Shown piece by piece: positions 48,593 through 61,313 of a stretch of DNA of 64,000 bases. Below the pieces are notes generated by a model, which had not been told where the DNA came from, did not search any database, and saw only the letters and a list, made by a program, of their open reading frames with translations. Numbering within the stretch: the first letter of the stretch is position 1; each line of letters opens with the position of its first letter. The position numbers and the translations under genes are program-made. This DNA is from Fratercula arctica. Lineage: Eukaryota > Chordata > Aves > Charadriiformes > Alcidae. The stretch spans positions 54,623,889 through 54,687,888 of the forward strand of contig CANTUZ010000005.1 in assembly GCA_947846985.1 (NCBI GenBank). The letters run 5' to 3'.

Positions 48593-51500
48593 TGAATGCA
48601 ACTTCCATAACTAACTCCACAAGCACACAGAACAACAAAATGTGGCCAAAAGTTGAGTAACTGCTTTCACTGGCTGCTTTACCACCTACCTGGTCCCAGT
48701 TATCAGCATTACATGTGGATTTTTATGTTGATTTTTTGGTATGAATGATTAATGTTTTCATCATATTCGATGCTTTTTTGCAGTGAAGATCATTTGCCAC
48801 TGGTCTTCGCTGATGTCTCTGTGGGTGTATCTATACTTTTCCTTAAATACCTAAGCTAAAAAGCAATGCTGCAGCATGAGGCAGGGGCTCTTCTCGGTAC
48901 AAGCTGTTACTAAACGAGAGTACGACTGCCAAAAGAAGGGGACTTTCTGTGAATCTTCGTTGTCATATGGTCCTCTTCTTTGAGGCTACTGGAGCTGATA
49001 ACTTGCTGCGTAAGTCATTTGCAAGAACTAACACAGGGATAAGGGGTCAGTAGATATGCTGGCAATTTGTGTGACTACGTTGTGAAAAAGTATTTTTTAT
49101 TTCTACCACTATTGCTTTGAAAGCCTAATCTAGTACCTGGTGTAGTCAGGGACAATTGTGCTACTGATTTCTTCCACAGCTGCATCACACCACCGGCCAG
49201 TTTCACCATCACCACCGGTACAGGTAGCTGCTGTAGAAAATATGAACAGACTGTGGTTTTGCACTTTGTTTCTTTACCTGAAACTTTCTTTCCATTCTTT
49301 TCCTGCTTCAGACATTTATCTGGCACACGCTTAGGGCTTCAGTAAATGCTCAGGGCGTATCTCCGTGTCTCTGCACAGTGCTTTCGCGTGCAGATCTCCA
49401 CTGATATTAGCAGAGCTGCATTGTGCCTGGGTATCTCCGAGATCTAGCACACGTCTTGTTTGGTTTCGCTCAAAGAGCCCGTTTGTCAGCCACAAAACTC
49501 TGTGAAAATGATCGACAATGAAAGGAACTGATTTCTTCTTCCTCCTCATAAAATGACTGCCAATCTCTATTTAGGGTGTTTGCTTACACTCATAATAACC
49601 TGTATAAATGTACCCAGCTCGCGTTGATCTAGCTGGATTAAGCAAAATGCAGAGGAAAGATAGCAGAGTGTGGGCTTCGGGGCACATCTAACGGATGTAG
49701 CAGGATGGTGGCTGCAGTTTCAGGTAGCTGCTCCTCATGGGGGTGCAGGCCCCTTCTACTTTCCGGGAGACTTCTTCTCCCACCTGGCTCTGTTGGAGCT
49801 ATCTTGGGCACACTTACGTGTGCAGCAGTCCTATGACTGCAGCAGAGATACAGCCGACGCCAGTTATAAATGACTGCAAGTTGGAACAGGAGAAATTTAT
49901 AGGCCGCGTTTGGGTGGTTTTAAGTACCTTGTTTACTGTGCTGTTAAAAAAAAAAATGTGCAAAATTATAACAAAATGATCAAGACATCTGTAAATCTTC
50001 CTTTGATGAGATGAATAGTAATATTCTAGTGTTTACGGTCTTGACAGAAAATGACACAGGAAAAAAAGAAAAAACAAAACCAAACCAAAATTAGCATTTC
50101 CAAGAGGTTAGGAATGAGAAAACAGACGGAAGGCAACAGAAACTTGTGCTAACAGAGGGATTATGGCTCTTGAGAGAGGGAAATGTGCCTTCTATGAAGA
50201 GCAATCGGTTTTGCAAATCCGTGTTTTCCTGGTTAGCAATTACCACCTGGCAACAGTGAGGGAGAAGCAGCCCATACTGTGCTTCAACAAGATGGAAATC
50301 CGGTGCTTCAGTGAAATGTTTGGTAGCTGTGCGCAGCATCCTCCTGGCAGCACAAACCTGGGGAGAGATTGCTACTGAGTGGGCAGGACGGAGATGCAAT
50401 TTCTCAGAGTCCGGGTTGTTCATGCTGACCAACTTCCCACTTCTAAAGAGTGTCCCCATCCTCCACGCAGTTGCCCCCTGGGACCCCAGAGGCCCTGAGT
50501 CCCCAGTGTCACCTGGTGCTTTGGCCACTCAGCCATCCTTCCTGTGATAGGCAACAGCATACAGCAAAAATGTAATTGCAAGTGCATTGTGGACGTTTGT
50601 TCTAAACTGGATATGAAGTGTGCGGAGGGTGACACAGTCCTTATGCTGGTAGAGCATGGTGTGCATGCAGGTATCTATGAGAAATCTATTCTGTTCCTTA
50701 ATTATTGGCAAATATCTGCATGTGGTGAAGTGCTGTGCATTTGTAAGTCATGCAGGTTTTCTCCTCAGCGATGTTTACTTTAGCCCCAGGGAGAGTGCAG
50801 AGAGTAGCTGTGACCAGAGAGGATGACTTCGTCAGAGGAGGGAACTTACCCAGCCTCACTGACAGATTTTTATGAAGGGTTTCCCAAGGCCAGCCTGCAG
50901 CCGCGCATCACTACAGATATGCTTTTGACATTTGTAGTCCAAGAAGCAGCGGTATTCAAAGTAAAACACCGCCAGTGGCTTTCCATAAAAAGCCTGATTC
51001 TTGGATTATTTGTGGGGTTTTGAGTGTAGCTTTGAGTTGTACAACCCTAAGCTTTCTCTTGGAAGGACTCCAGGAGCCTACATTCTTCTTCCTTTCCCCC
51101 CTCCGAGCAAAGGGAGCCACAGCAACGCTGATTTGCTCTGCAAGCTCCTTGCAACCACTCCCAGCCAGTGAGCAGCTCCTGCTTTGGCTTGCACCCTCCA
51201 AGCAAGCTCCAGTGAAGAAAGGACTGGAGAAAGGAAGAAGGAATCGGGAGCAACTGGAAGAGAATCATGAGTTTGGGAAAACAGACTTAAGAGTCAGCTG
51301 AATGTTTTCTTTCAGAAATAAGCCCAAAAATGCTCTTGTCCAAACCTTAGCTTCCTGAAAATTTGACAAAATTAATTTATTCTTCATAAAATAGATTATC
51401 CTGTTGGAAAAATAACTGGAGTCTTTCTTACTAGCCCATGCAGAATAGATCACCCAGTTTTCCTATGGCCGCTGCCAGAGGTGCTAATCTGATTATAGGC

Positions 51501-54500
51501 ATGAAAGGTAGGCAAGTGTAATTATGATGCAGACAGATATATGTATCCCTAGACAGGTTTTCAAATAACAGAAAGAATATAAATATTGGATCTATGGAAA
51601 GAAAATGTCCATTATTAAAATCAACCCACAAGCTTGTACCGTGAAAAAGCTTTCTTCTTCAACTGAGCTGTCAGCCCCACTGAGATTTTAAATTGGAGTT
51701 TGTCTAGTGTAACTCTCACTTTCTATTTAAAAAGCAGTCAGAAGCATTAAACTTTTGTCTTGGGTTTTTAAAATACAGGAAAACTAATATAATTGCTGTA
51801 CTACTGTAGAGTTATGAGCTTTTAGGCACTCCAGTTTTTGGCAAAAATTATTATGTCTTTTGATTCATGGCATAAGACATTTCCCTCTATAAATTTGCCA
51901 TACGCTTTCTCTTCAGAAAAAAAATCTTCATCCCTTCCCCTCCTCTGGACCGTTTGGCTTGGTTCTTTGGTTTTTAACTGCCTGTGCTTCACTCGAGAGC
52001 TGGCTGCATTTCAGTCACCAGTCACTGTGCAGAGTTTCTATGTGAATTATTGGAATGTGCTTGACATTGGGAGATCTAAGGAATTAAAAAGTGTGGTTCA
52101 AATGTCAGACTGCAACTTGAAAGGCTTCCGGAGATGCAGAGCCAGGTCTGTGGTCTGACTGAGGCAATGCCCGTGCCAAACACAACAGAAAAAGTCTCTG
52201 GGTGACAGAAGGATGTCCCCTGCCGGACCCGTGTCGTGGGCAACATGCCAGCTCACCAGCTGGCATAAAAAAGAGTGGTTTAGAGGGTGACACAAAGTCA
52301 CAAAGCCTGTGAGGAGAACGAGGGTTGGATATGTTACCTGTGTCAGTGATGTTTAGAAGAAGCTAAGGACTGATAAGATAAGCAAAATAGGACTTAGCCT
52401 GAGTTCTTAAATTAGACAGATGTCTGTGAATGCAGGTAGCCAGCATTCTCTGGAGCAAGTCTCTGGAGAAAAATTACTCCAAACAAAGAGAAATCTTTGG
52501 AAGGTTGCTTCTTTATCAGGAGGAAATGGAGAGGAATTTAGTTTAAGGATGTTTTTTCTGAGTTGTGTTAATTTATTTTCATTCATCATTGATATTGAGT
52601 AACACTGAATGGACAGGACAGTGTCATTCTTAATGCTTTATTAATCTTCGCTAGCAAAATAGTGTGCATAATAGAAAAAAAAAAGGAAACCTGCACATTT
52701 TATTTGGCTTTTTTGCGCCCTTCCTTGGAGTCTCTAGAGCCACAGATCAATTGCTAGTATTTAGTGACCTCCTGCCCAAGCGTGTATGGCCTGTGGGGGG
52801 GTCTTCTCCTATGGCTGGCACTTGTACAGTGTGTAATCTAAGATGACACTGACCCTTGCAGCCTTATGGGAATAGTATTTTCAAAAGGATGAATTGTTCT
52901 TGAATATTTCCTTCAATGTACTGTGTTACATGCCCAAACATTTCTTTCATCTTCTTGAGCATATGTCCTACATTTCCTCTCTGCTCTTTTTGTTGCATGG
53001 TTTTGATTGCAGCCAACAGCAAAGGTCAAAAGACATTTTACTGTTTCTATTTCTACATTTCTGTTAAGCTGAATTAAATTGTTGGTGCTGCAAAGTGACT
53101 CGTTAAAAAGCTTATGCTGCAAGACTTCAACCGGTATAAACTGAAGCTGAGCTGCACCAGTTTAAACCAGATGGCTCAGAGAGAAAATGTGGCCCAAAAA
53201 ATAGGTAGTGATCTGGAAACCGAGAAAAAGAGTTTGGTTCTCTGGAGCTTCTGTGGGCAGCTTCATGAATTTAGATAAAGCTTTTCATCTTGCTCTGCCT
53301 CAGGTTTTCTGGATGGATGGTAGAGTGACGCTGTATTTTAAAGCACCTTGCACATTCAATTTTTCTTATTCCTTTCACATCTAACATTAATCAGTACAAC
53401 TGCCTGTTTAATTCACATTACAGATAGGTTCTGAAATCATAATATCTAGGAATGCTGTGATATCATTGAATAAGTTAATTATGTTTACCAGTGTCTGTTA
53501 GTATTCACTAGAAGGCATCATTTCTCAGTCCAGAGTTGAACCAGCACTGAGTTTTGCCCGTCAAGCAGCCTTTGATTTCTTTCCTACATAGTGAAGTGAA
53601 TCCAGAAGTTTTTCTTAGAGCATGAATGATTCAGATCAGACGTTTCAGATTAACCTGAATATTTAGTTCTGTCTTTTAAAAGCTCTCAAATGGCCTTTGG
53701 AGAAGTTTGGCCCAAGTGCCTTTTTTATTATTTTGTTTTTTAATCCCAGATATGTGACTCATGCAGGATCTTCTTTTTTTTTTTCTATCTATTAGAATTT
53801 CCTTAAATGTCGTGAACTGGCAATACTTAAATATCTCTTCTATGATTAGTGCTTATTTCCAAATTTTGCTTTGTGAGTGAAAGTCCTTCCTCTCACCAGA
53901 GCCTGAAGAACATTGTTCCACTGCAGGGCTGCCACCTTCTGTGGGTTTTAGGTGGTCCATGACCACAAGCTTTATTTTTTTTAATTAATATGCTCATTGC
54001 TCCCATTCACCTCACCCCAGCACTCCTTGTTGCTGCCTTACAGCACGAAAGGAGAAGAAATGGATAAACGTCTCCCTAGAGGACCATTTGGCTTTAAAAA
54101 TATGAGTAGAGCCAAACGGATACTTTACAAATGTGAGCAAAGTATCTCAACCAAGAAAGCATCAGTCCTATATGGATGTTATGACAGCTGCTAGAATAGC
54201 CACCAGGTCTGTGTGAACAAGCACAATATCTTGGCCAACAATTCATAACAGATAAACACTTTGTTTTGAAAATTAAGTTAAAGGAAACATTGCCAACCTA
54301 CCGTTTCTAGACATGTTGCTATTCATTTACTTATCACGGTCTCAGTGCTCTCCCTGTGTGTTATAAGGACACTGGGAGCTACACACAATCCTTTCCAATG
54401 ACCAATTTTGCATAATACAGATACTATGAATTTTTTATTTTTTATTGTCAGCCTCTTTATTGCAAGCAATATTTTTAAAGAATCCATTACGTGTGAAAAA

Positions 54501-55132
54501 AAAAAAAATCAAGGTTAAATTTGGCGCTCTCTTCTGGGAGCATAAATCCAGATTAGCTTTCCTTTTAACAGTATTTTTACTCAAGATTTTGTGAACAGAA
54601 CTAGGCTTGGTGTCCATTGAAGAAAAATGTAGTAAGATATACATTCCTCTCCCTAAATCCTTACGAAGAATTACCAATATGCTACTGAATACTCTTAGTA
54701 TAAGAAAGCAGTGAAATGTTTTCAGTTTTGTGGCTATGTTCTTGGTCTTATTCACATTTTATATGGGCATTGTTTTAAATTACTGGCACTACATTAGAGT
54801 ATGTCAAGACGCATCATATAAACAGATACAATTTACCATGAGCTTGAGGCAACATGATGTGTATGTTGCACTACATTAGCTATCAAAATACGTTCCTTAT
54901 ATAGTACGGTACTCACTGCAGCCAGAGAAAGAACATGCGTTGTTAGGCACACTGTATGGAGTTGGAAGACATATGCAAATAATCTCTCTAGATCTATAGC
55001 CACATCCTTTGTATCTTTTTAAAGAGAATAGGAATAAGCTATAGGAAAAAAAATGGATCCAAATGGCTTTGCTCCATATGCAAGGCGACATCCTTTGCTG
55101 AACAGTGGAAACCTCTGAAGATTGGGAAACAC
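48593..55132. other. Non-genic stretch
   Basis: No supported gene. Frames up to 145 codons (50091-50528, minus) have no family likeness. A small stem-loop lies at 53131-53170. Runs of A or T occur at about 53770 and 54497. The text at 50340-51300 is GC-richer than average. Confidence 0.5.
53131..53170. repeat. Short imperfect inverted repeat
   Basis: CCGGTATAAACTG and CAGTTTAAACCAG are inverted copies matching at 11 of 13 positions, separated by 14 bases. The arms resemble, but are not the same as, the CAGCTGGTGTAAA arms of the larger fold-back at 62569-62650. Confidence 0.5.
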
Positions 55133-55326
55133 GTTACTGTGAGGGTGACTGAGCACTGGCACAGGGTGCCCAGAGAGCTTGTGGAGTCTCCATCTTTGGA
55201 GATATTGAAAAGCTGTCTGGGCATGGTCCTGGGAAACCGTATGTAGATGGCCTTGCTTGAGCAGGGGGTTGGACCAGGTGACCTCCAGAGGTCCCTTCCA
55301 ACCACAACCATTCTGTGACTCTGTGA
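55133..55326 (+). mobile_element. CR1 LINE 3' end, sense, 5'-truncated
   Basis: The plus strand follows the avian CR1 end closely: TTACTGTGAGGGTGACTGAG, CACTGGCACAGGGTGCCCAG, AGAGCTTGTGGAGTCTCCAT, then GGGGGTTGGACCAGGTGACC, TCCAGAGGTCCCTTCCAACC, and an ATTCTGTGACTCTGTGATA terminal octamer-type end. Only the last part of ORF2 and the 3' UTR are present. It lies about 0.27 kb upstream of the solo LTR and is a separate insertion. Overlapping minus-strand frames of 104-149 codons are shadows. Confidence 0.9.
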
Positions 55327-55587
55327 TATCCACAGCTCACAACAGCGAGCACTTGTTATAGCGATGCGCCAGTGCACTGGGATTAGGAAACCCAGCTCTT
55401 CCCATTCTCCTTTATTCACTGCCCATCCTGATGGCCTTGCCAGAGCATTTGGTGAGTTAATTGCGATCTTTTCACTCCTGAATCCCACTTCTCTGCTGTG
55501 CCACAGAATTCTACCCCGGGCCCTGAAGAGGTGTCACCTCACTAAACGTGTTTTCCCACACACGCTACTCCCCGCAAAACCAGCTTG

Positions 55588-55592
55588 TTTCC
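55588..55592. repeat. 5-base target site duplication, left (TTTCC)
   Basis: TTTCC directly precedes the LTR and is repeated directly after it at 56337-56341. A perfect 5-base duplication fits retroviral integration and confirms both LTR boundaries. Confidence 0.85.
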
Positions 55593-55947
55593 TGTCCTGG
55601 TTTGAGGTAAAACAGAACCAATTTTATTTTCAGTAATTTCTCTTTGTGGCTAAGCCTCGTCTAACTAACTGAACTCTGTGAAGTTAATGGTGTATTTTTA
55701 AGACAGTGTCCGCTTCCAGAGTGATAAGACCTGATTTTTTGTAATTTATGCCAAGGAATGATATGTGGAGAGGCTCTTGCTTATACTTACTGCTATAAAA
55801 ACCAAGGTCAGATAACTTTGTTATTTGCCCCATTGGAGGGTCAGAAGTGGAAAAGCGTAGAGGGGTCGCACCTGCGGGGAGGAGCGGACAGGACAGGTGA
55901 CCCCAAAATGACCAAAGGGGTATTCATCCCATCTGCATCATGCTCAG

Positions 55948-55954
55948 TATAAAA
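55948..55954 (+). promoter_or_regulatory. TATA box of the solo LTR
   Basis: CAGTATAAAAGCTGAG inside the LTR is a good TATA box; transcription would start about 25-30 bases downstream and run towards 56336 and the flank. Whether the LTR is active is unknown. Confidence 0.6.
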
Positions 55955-56207
55955 GCTGAGAGATCAAAGGGTCAGCCCTCTTTCTTCAATGGCCGCTGTC
56001 CGAGGAGGACTCTATCTGTTCGCCTGCCTCTGATCACAGTCCATGTGTTCTTGAATCCACATCCAGAATCCAGTTCCCACCTGTTGCTGAGTCCAGTCTG
56101 GGACTTTCCCAGTGCCTGCTGATGATGTCATCCTGGGAGCCTGACACGGTTTTGTATAAATTGTATATATTTAATTATTATCTTTTTATTATTTTATTAC
56201 TATTTTC

Positions 56208-56213
56208 ATTAAA
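56208..56213 (+). terminator. Polyadenylation-type signal of the solo LTR
   Basis: ATTAAA, 254 bases downstream of the LTR TATA box, is followed by T-rich sequence. This is the usual place for the R-region poly-A signal. Confidence 0.5.
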
Positions 56214-56336
56214 GTAGTTTAGTTTTCTTTTAAACTCCGAAGTCTCTCTCTCTCTTTTCCTCCCCTCCCTGGAGAGAGAGGTCAGGGACAGCATCTGTCA
56301 TTCATTTCAGTGGCCAGTCCAGCCCAAACCATGACA

Positions 56337-56341
56337 TTTCC
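56337..56341. repeat. 5-base target site duplication, right (TTTCC)
   Basis: The perfect partner of 55588-55592. Confidence 0.85.
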
Positions 56342-56540
56342 CAGGAGCGTGGGACCTGCACAAGCGGAGCTGCCTCCTCTCCCGCCCGCCCTGCATGCTC
56401 TGAGCACGAGCCAGAGGGGCAACTGCTCCTGTGGATCGAGGGCCTGGCTCTCCTGTCTGTGCTGGGTTTGTGCAAATCGACCTTCAGCAGCTCGCTTCAA
56501 CCTTCTGTTCTTCCCCCCCTCCCCTCCCACACTTCGTACT

Positions 56541-56666
56541 GTTGTAATTTTGTAAGCTGCTTGGGGTCGGTACTGTTCTCGCTGTCTGTGTCTGGTTTCT
56601 AGCCCAGACGTCAGCAGGGGTTGCCACATGCTGCTGCAATATAAATGACTAATGATGATGATAAAA
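56541..56666 (+). mobile_element. Old amniote repeat tail, sense
   Basis: TTTTGTAAGCTGCTTGGGGT, then CGGTACTGTTCTCGCTG, and after a diverged middle CTGCAATATAAATGACTAAT with a GATGATGATGATAA end. This is the order of the same old amniote repeat tail seen antisense at 48500-48592. The short trinucleotide end (ATGATGATGAT) fits a retroposon tail. Family not resolved. Confidence 0.5.
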
Positions 56667-59167
56667 GGTGTGGGAGTCGGTTGCCTGGAGTGTTATCCTA
56701 CTTTGATAACTTTGTTTTAGAAACTAGCTTCTTCCTCAAATTATCTGTTATTTTATCTTATTAGGTCTAATATTTTAAAGGCAGACAGGGATTTTTAGCT
56801 GCCTCCTTTTTTGAATGCTCAACCCAGGACTTTGAAAGAGGCTTCGAAATTTTCGGAGTTTGGATGGTGTTTCTGTCACAATGTCAGTAGCCTTCAGCAT
56901 GAATTGCAGTTTATTGGCACTTTTAAGAGTCAGCTGCAACTGTGTCCTGTAAGAGGCATTCAATAGGGAAGTGCTCTATTTTTAAATTTGGGCTGATATA
57001 GGTAATAATTACACACAAAACAGTATGTGAAAAGAACATTATCAAGGTTGCACAGCTCAGCACTTGAAGCTAAGAAATGCTGCAAGTAGAATTGTCTCTA
57101 CTCCATTAATTTGCCACCTGGCACAGGTGCATCGGTCCCAGACTGTTTTTGCCCAGGATCTGAGTCTCGCTTGGTGCGCGTAATAGATAACACACTTTGT
57201 GACTTCAGTACTTGATTTTCTTTTCACTGTTCAATGCATAGCTCAGACTCTGCTGTGAAGGCAAAATTATTTTCTGCTGGGGCATTCCAGGGTGTTCCAT
57301 TGTGCAGGTCCTTGCCACGTGCAAACACTGACTTTTTTCCATTTACAGCACCTTAATAGCAATTCTGGGTATCGTTACTCCCTGGTACAGCTGGTAACCT
57401 AAGGAAAAAAAGACTAATATTATAAGTATCCATAATTGTGGCTGCCTGATGTAATTTTGAGTACCTGACAGCACATACTGCAGCTCCCATTGCCTTCCAC
57501 TGCAATGGCCAGTACTCACCAGTTTCAGATATCCAAGCCCCCAGGCCCAAGGCAGGCTCACAGAGATACAGAACAGGGGAGCAGCTTTGAAAAGCCTGGT
57601 GTGAATGAGTTGTCCCATTCCTCAGAGCAACATCTCCCGCCTGCAGACAAAAGGCTGCTGCTCCTCTTCTCAGGCTCTCCTGCCACCTTTTAAATTCTGC
57701 AAATAAATTTGAAGAATCCTACAAGCAAAAGCTTTTTCTCTCCTCTTCTATGGCAAATGCACTGTGCTCTGACTGAAGCTGGAATTCGGTGGACAGAACA
57801 GTGCTTAGCTAAAATTTCCCCGATAACTCATGAACAGGAGGAGGCTGAATTTATCCTACATCACCTTTAATCGCGGCATTTTTGGCTGGTCTTCTGCAAA
57901 TTAATTACAAAAAAAAAAAAAATCAAATAAAGAATTTATTTTTGAAAAGCAAACTCAAAACTTTTTGCTATTCAAATTTTCATATTGATAACCGTCAATG
58001 TCATTTCAACCTATTGAACTACTGCAAAGATGCTTTGAGATAAGAGAGTAATTAAACAGGAAAAAAATGAGAATAGTGGTAATTTATTTTATAAAACTAA
58101 TCACTTAAAAATTAACACATTTTCAGATGCACAAGACCTTCTTCAGCACTTATATCAGGCCATCTCTGCTACAACAAAATTGCCGATGCAATGAAGATAC
58201 TTGAGTATTTCATAGAAAAAGTTGTCAGGTTTCTATGTGGATAAAACCCCATTGGTTCCTGTAAAAAGCAAAACTGAATTTTTCCCAGAAAATACTATCC
58301 CTGAGACAAATGGCTGGAACGCATGATTTCAGACCAAATAGTTATAATTGGAAGAATTTATAAAAAAAGCCCGAACACAACTTTCCTAAATCAGAAAGTG
58401 TCAGTTGGCTAGAATTATTTGCAGTGTCCTTTGGTGTAGCTGTAATCAATTTTTGGAATAAAGATATAGTTGGAACCAAAAGATTCTAGGTATTTGCTGT
58501 ACCCACAAACTGTGGGTCAAAAGCAGAGGTCACTTGGGAGGTGAAGGTAGTTAGATCCATCACCGGCCAAATTATCTTCTGGCTGTGGCTGGATTTAGGG
58601 ATATTATATAGCAAAAATTTAATACAAATTTGTGTCACTTTTCCATCTCTTAATATTTCTTAAATGTCTTCTGAAGCAGCTCAGTTTCTGTTCCAACATG
58701 CAGTGGTGAGGGCAGATCTTCAAATTGCTTACGACAGAGGTTATGTGCCTCCTGGCAGAGAACGGAGACCTGTCTTTCACTGAGACTTGGGTATTGTATT
58801 TTTTCCTTTACGGGGCTTCAATGTATTTTTACTCCTAAAAGAGAACCCTGGAGATGCCCTTGAAATAGAAAATGAGGTGCTGAGATCTGGAATGATGGAA
58901 AGAGATACTTTAAGATCTCATTCTTTCACATAGCTGTGTCATCTAATGCTACTTTTATCTGGGCAAAAATGCAAATTTTGAGGCTTTTATCAGGGCTATT
59001 TTTAACTGAATATACCAGCATTCAGGTGTTCTCATTGCAGATTTTTGTTGTTCTGCTTTTTTAAGCTCAAGAAATACGGGCAAAGGACTAAGAGCGAACT
59101 CTGACTTCAAACTTCAAATCTTTGTTCTATCATAATTTCTAGGGTGTGGAAGGGAGAGATGTTAGCC

Positions 59168-59193
59168 TTTTTTCTTTTTTTTTTTTTTTCTTT
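59168..59193. repeat. T-rich tract
   Basis: A nearly pure T stretch interrupted by single C bases. Simple repeat; no associated retroposon recognised. Confidence 0.75.
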
Positions 59194-61258
59194 GAATGAA
59201 AAGTGTCCCATCTACCAACCAGGGCAAGTATAAATCATAAAATCTTTGGAGTCAGGACAGTACATCTTCAGAGGGTTTAACACACAGGCTCCATGTAATA
59301 CCAGAAGTCCAGAAGAGTTTTGTTCTTTGTTGCTCCAAAACCCCTTTTTATAACTAGAAAAGGCAGAGGGAAAGGCAAAAAAGAGAACCAAAAGCATGGA
59401 ACAGCTTCTGTATGAGAAGCAACCAGACAGACCAGGATTTTTCAGTCTTGAATAAAGATGATTACAGGGATACGGTAAGAGACATACAGCATTCTAGGTG
59501 GCCTGCAGAATAAAAGCCAATTACTCACAGCTTCTCAAATTACATAACGAGGAATCAAGTAACAGGTTCAAATAACAAGTGGATACTTTTTCAGGCATCC
59601 TTCAATAATCTTTTGAGCCCATTGCTAGAGGACTCTGTGTAGAAAAAAAATAACAACATAAGTTCAAGCAGCAATTAGACAAATTTAGAGAAAACAAATC
59701 TATGAAGGGTCATTAAACCCAAAGATGCTTCCTCTGGGGGAGAAAGTCCTTGACCTGCAGATTTCTGGGCTGTAGTTAGGTGCAGTGGGGTAAGCATTAC
59801 TGTACGCTTGTGCTGTGCATCTTTGGCATCAGCTACGGGCAAGGGGATGCCTGATCAGCTGGACTGAGGTCTGGCTCCATTTGGCCACTTTATGCCCATT
59901 AACATGGCAGTGTGTTTGGCCTTTACTGGACATCTTATAATGCAATTCTGGGAAGTCTCCACTGTGGCTAGCTCTGCCTGTCCTTTCCCCACCGATGGGA
60001 TACCAGTTTGGGGCTGGAGTTTGGTTCTTCTCCTTCCCCATCACAGCTGCTGCTTCGGGGCCAGGAGCCAGTTGGGCTCTGCAGGACGGGGCTCAGCAGA
60101 CGCTAGATGAAGAGGGAGCCTAAGAGATCTCTTCCCCATCATTGCGTCCACAATAAGCAACTTTCATCTCTCAGCACTAACTGCTCGTTGCAGCAGAGCA
60201 GTAAATTGTCTGAAAATGGAGCATACACATCATCAGTTATTTTTTTAGAACCAGTGCACACATTACAGAGGGATTCATGTGAACAAAATAAACAGAGACC
60301 ATGTCATTCTTCCTCTCTTCTTTCTGATAGAGGGTATCAGGAGTTAATCTTGGGAGGAGTGGGAGGGAGAAAATGCTCTTTTGACTCAAGAAGTCTGAAA
60401 AGAAATACCGACTATTTAAAAGGAGGAAAATAGCAAGTGTGTGCTGCAGTACCAACCGAGAGTCAAACGCTTCTGAGCTTTAGCACCAAGCATCCAAGCA
60501 CAGTGCTGTGTATCAGGAAAATGGACTATGAACACAAAATAGGCCAGTCTGAACCAAGAAGAATTATACTGAAATTTCACCACTGGTTGGGCTAGAAAAT
60601 TCATCGTCTCCAGATTTGTGAAATTTGGAGTTTGAACTGTAAATGCTTCCAGTTGTGTTTTAAGTAGATTGCTAATTTTGACCAATAACAACTCATTCTT
60701 CATAGTGCATCTCATAGCAAAGGGCTATGTGTTAATGGGTGACTTACTGCCATTTCAGTCAGGTTGGTTTCTTTCACAAACTAGGACTCGTGAAGTTTTG
60801 TGAATCGTGGTATGGGAGACCTTGCTGTAGGTAGGGAAGCCAAAGGCTGTTTGTGAGTTTATGGATAGCACTGTCTGCTCACAGGCAGGTAAAGGAGAGA
60901 CTGTGGTAATAGCCTAGTATTTAAGGATCATTATTCTGCTACAGATCATAGCTTTGTTTCTAAGATAGGGATACTTGTATTCAAAATATCTGGTCTTTTT
61001 ATAATAGATTTTAGGTATCCTGAGCATTTCAGAGACAGAGACATGAATGAGGAGAGGAAGGTAAAACCGCAGAGCTGGCTGCAAGTCCTTTGCTTCCTCT
61101 GAGTTCTGAGCTGCCTGGGGGACAAAAACAGCTGTCAGAACAAACTGGACTGGAGCCGTGGTAGGGACCAGGATGAGCCCTGTAATGCATTACCTATTTG
61201 AATTCTGCCCTCTCAGAATAACCTCTTTGCCACTGAGTGCTTCTCTTTATTCTGGAGG

Positions 61259-61280
61259 AGGTCTCACATTGCTGAGACCT
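61259..61280. repeat. Perfect 8-base stem-loop
   Basis: AGGTCTCA and TGAGACCT are perfect inverted copies around a six-base loop (CATTGC). It lies 24 bases upstream of the TATA-like element at 61305. It could be a palindromic protein site or chance. Confidence 0.55.
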
Positions 61281-61304
61281 TTGGAAATATCCTGGCTGTA
61301 GTGC

Positions 61305-61313
61305 TATAAATAG
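61305..61313 (+). promoter_or_regulatory. Candidate TATA box
   Basis: TATAAATAG within GTGCTATAAATAGCG matches the vertebrate TATA consensus well. About 30 bases downstream the text becomes GC-richer (GCCGGCGTAGCAGCAG), where initiation would be expected. No coding frame of known family follows; a 68-codon frame starts at 61397 but is unrecognised. Prediction from motif only. Confidence 0.25.

Larger units (their letters stand above)
55593..56336 (+). mobile_element. Solo ERV LTR (744 bases), ERVL-like
   Basis: The element starts TGTCCTGGTTT and ends AAACCATGACA, i.e. short imperfect inverted termini with the TG...CA ends of retroviral LTRs, flanked by TTTCC on both sides. Inside are a TATA box (TATAAAA, 55948-55954) and an ATTAAA polyadenylation-type signal (56208-56213), in the right order for U3-R-U5 on the plus strand. 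No internal retroviral region, primer binding site or second LTR lies beside it. It is therefore a solo LTR, probably left by recombination between the two LTRs of a provirus. The 5-base duplication and overall look fit an avian ERVL-type family; the class call is from memory and could be wrong. It carries no coding capacity. Confidence 0.85.

Noticed and set aside
55039..55488. 149-codon minus-strand frame and overlapping frames
   Set aside because: Antisense to the CR1 tail at 55133-55326 and its flanks.
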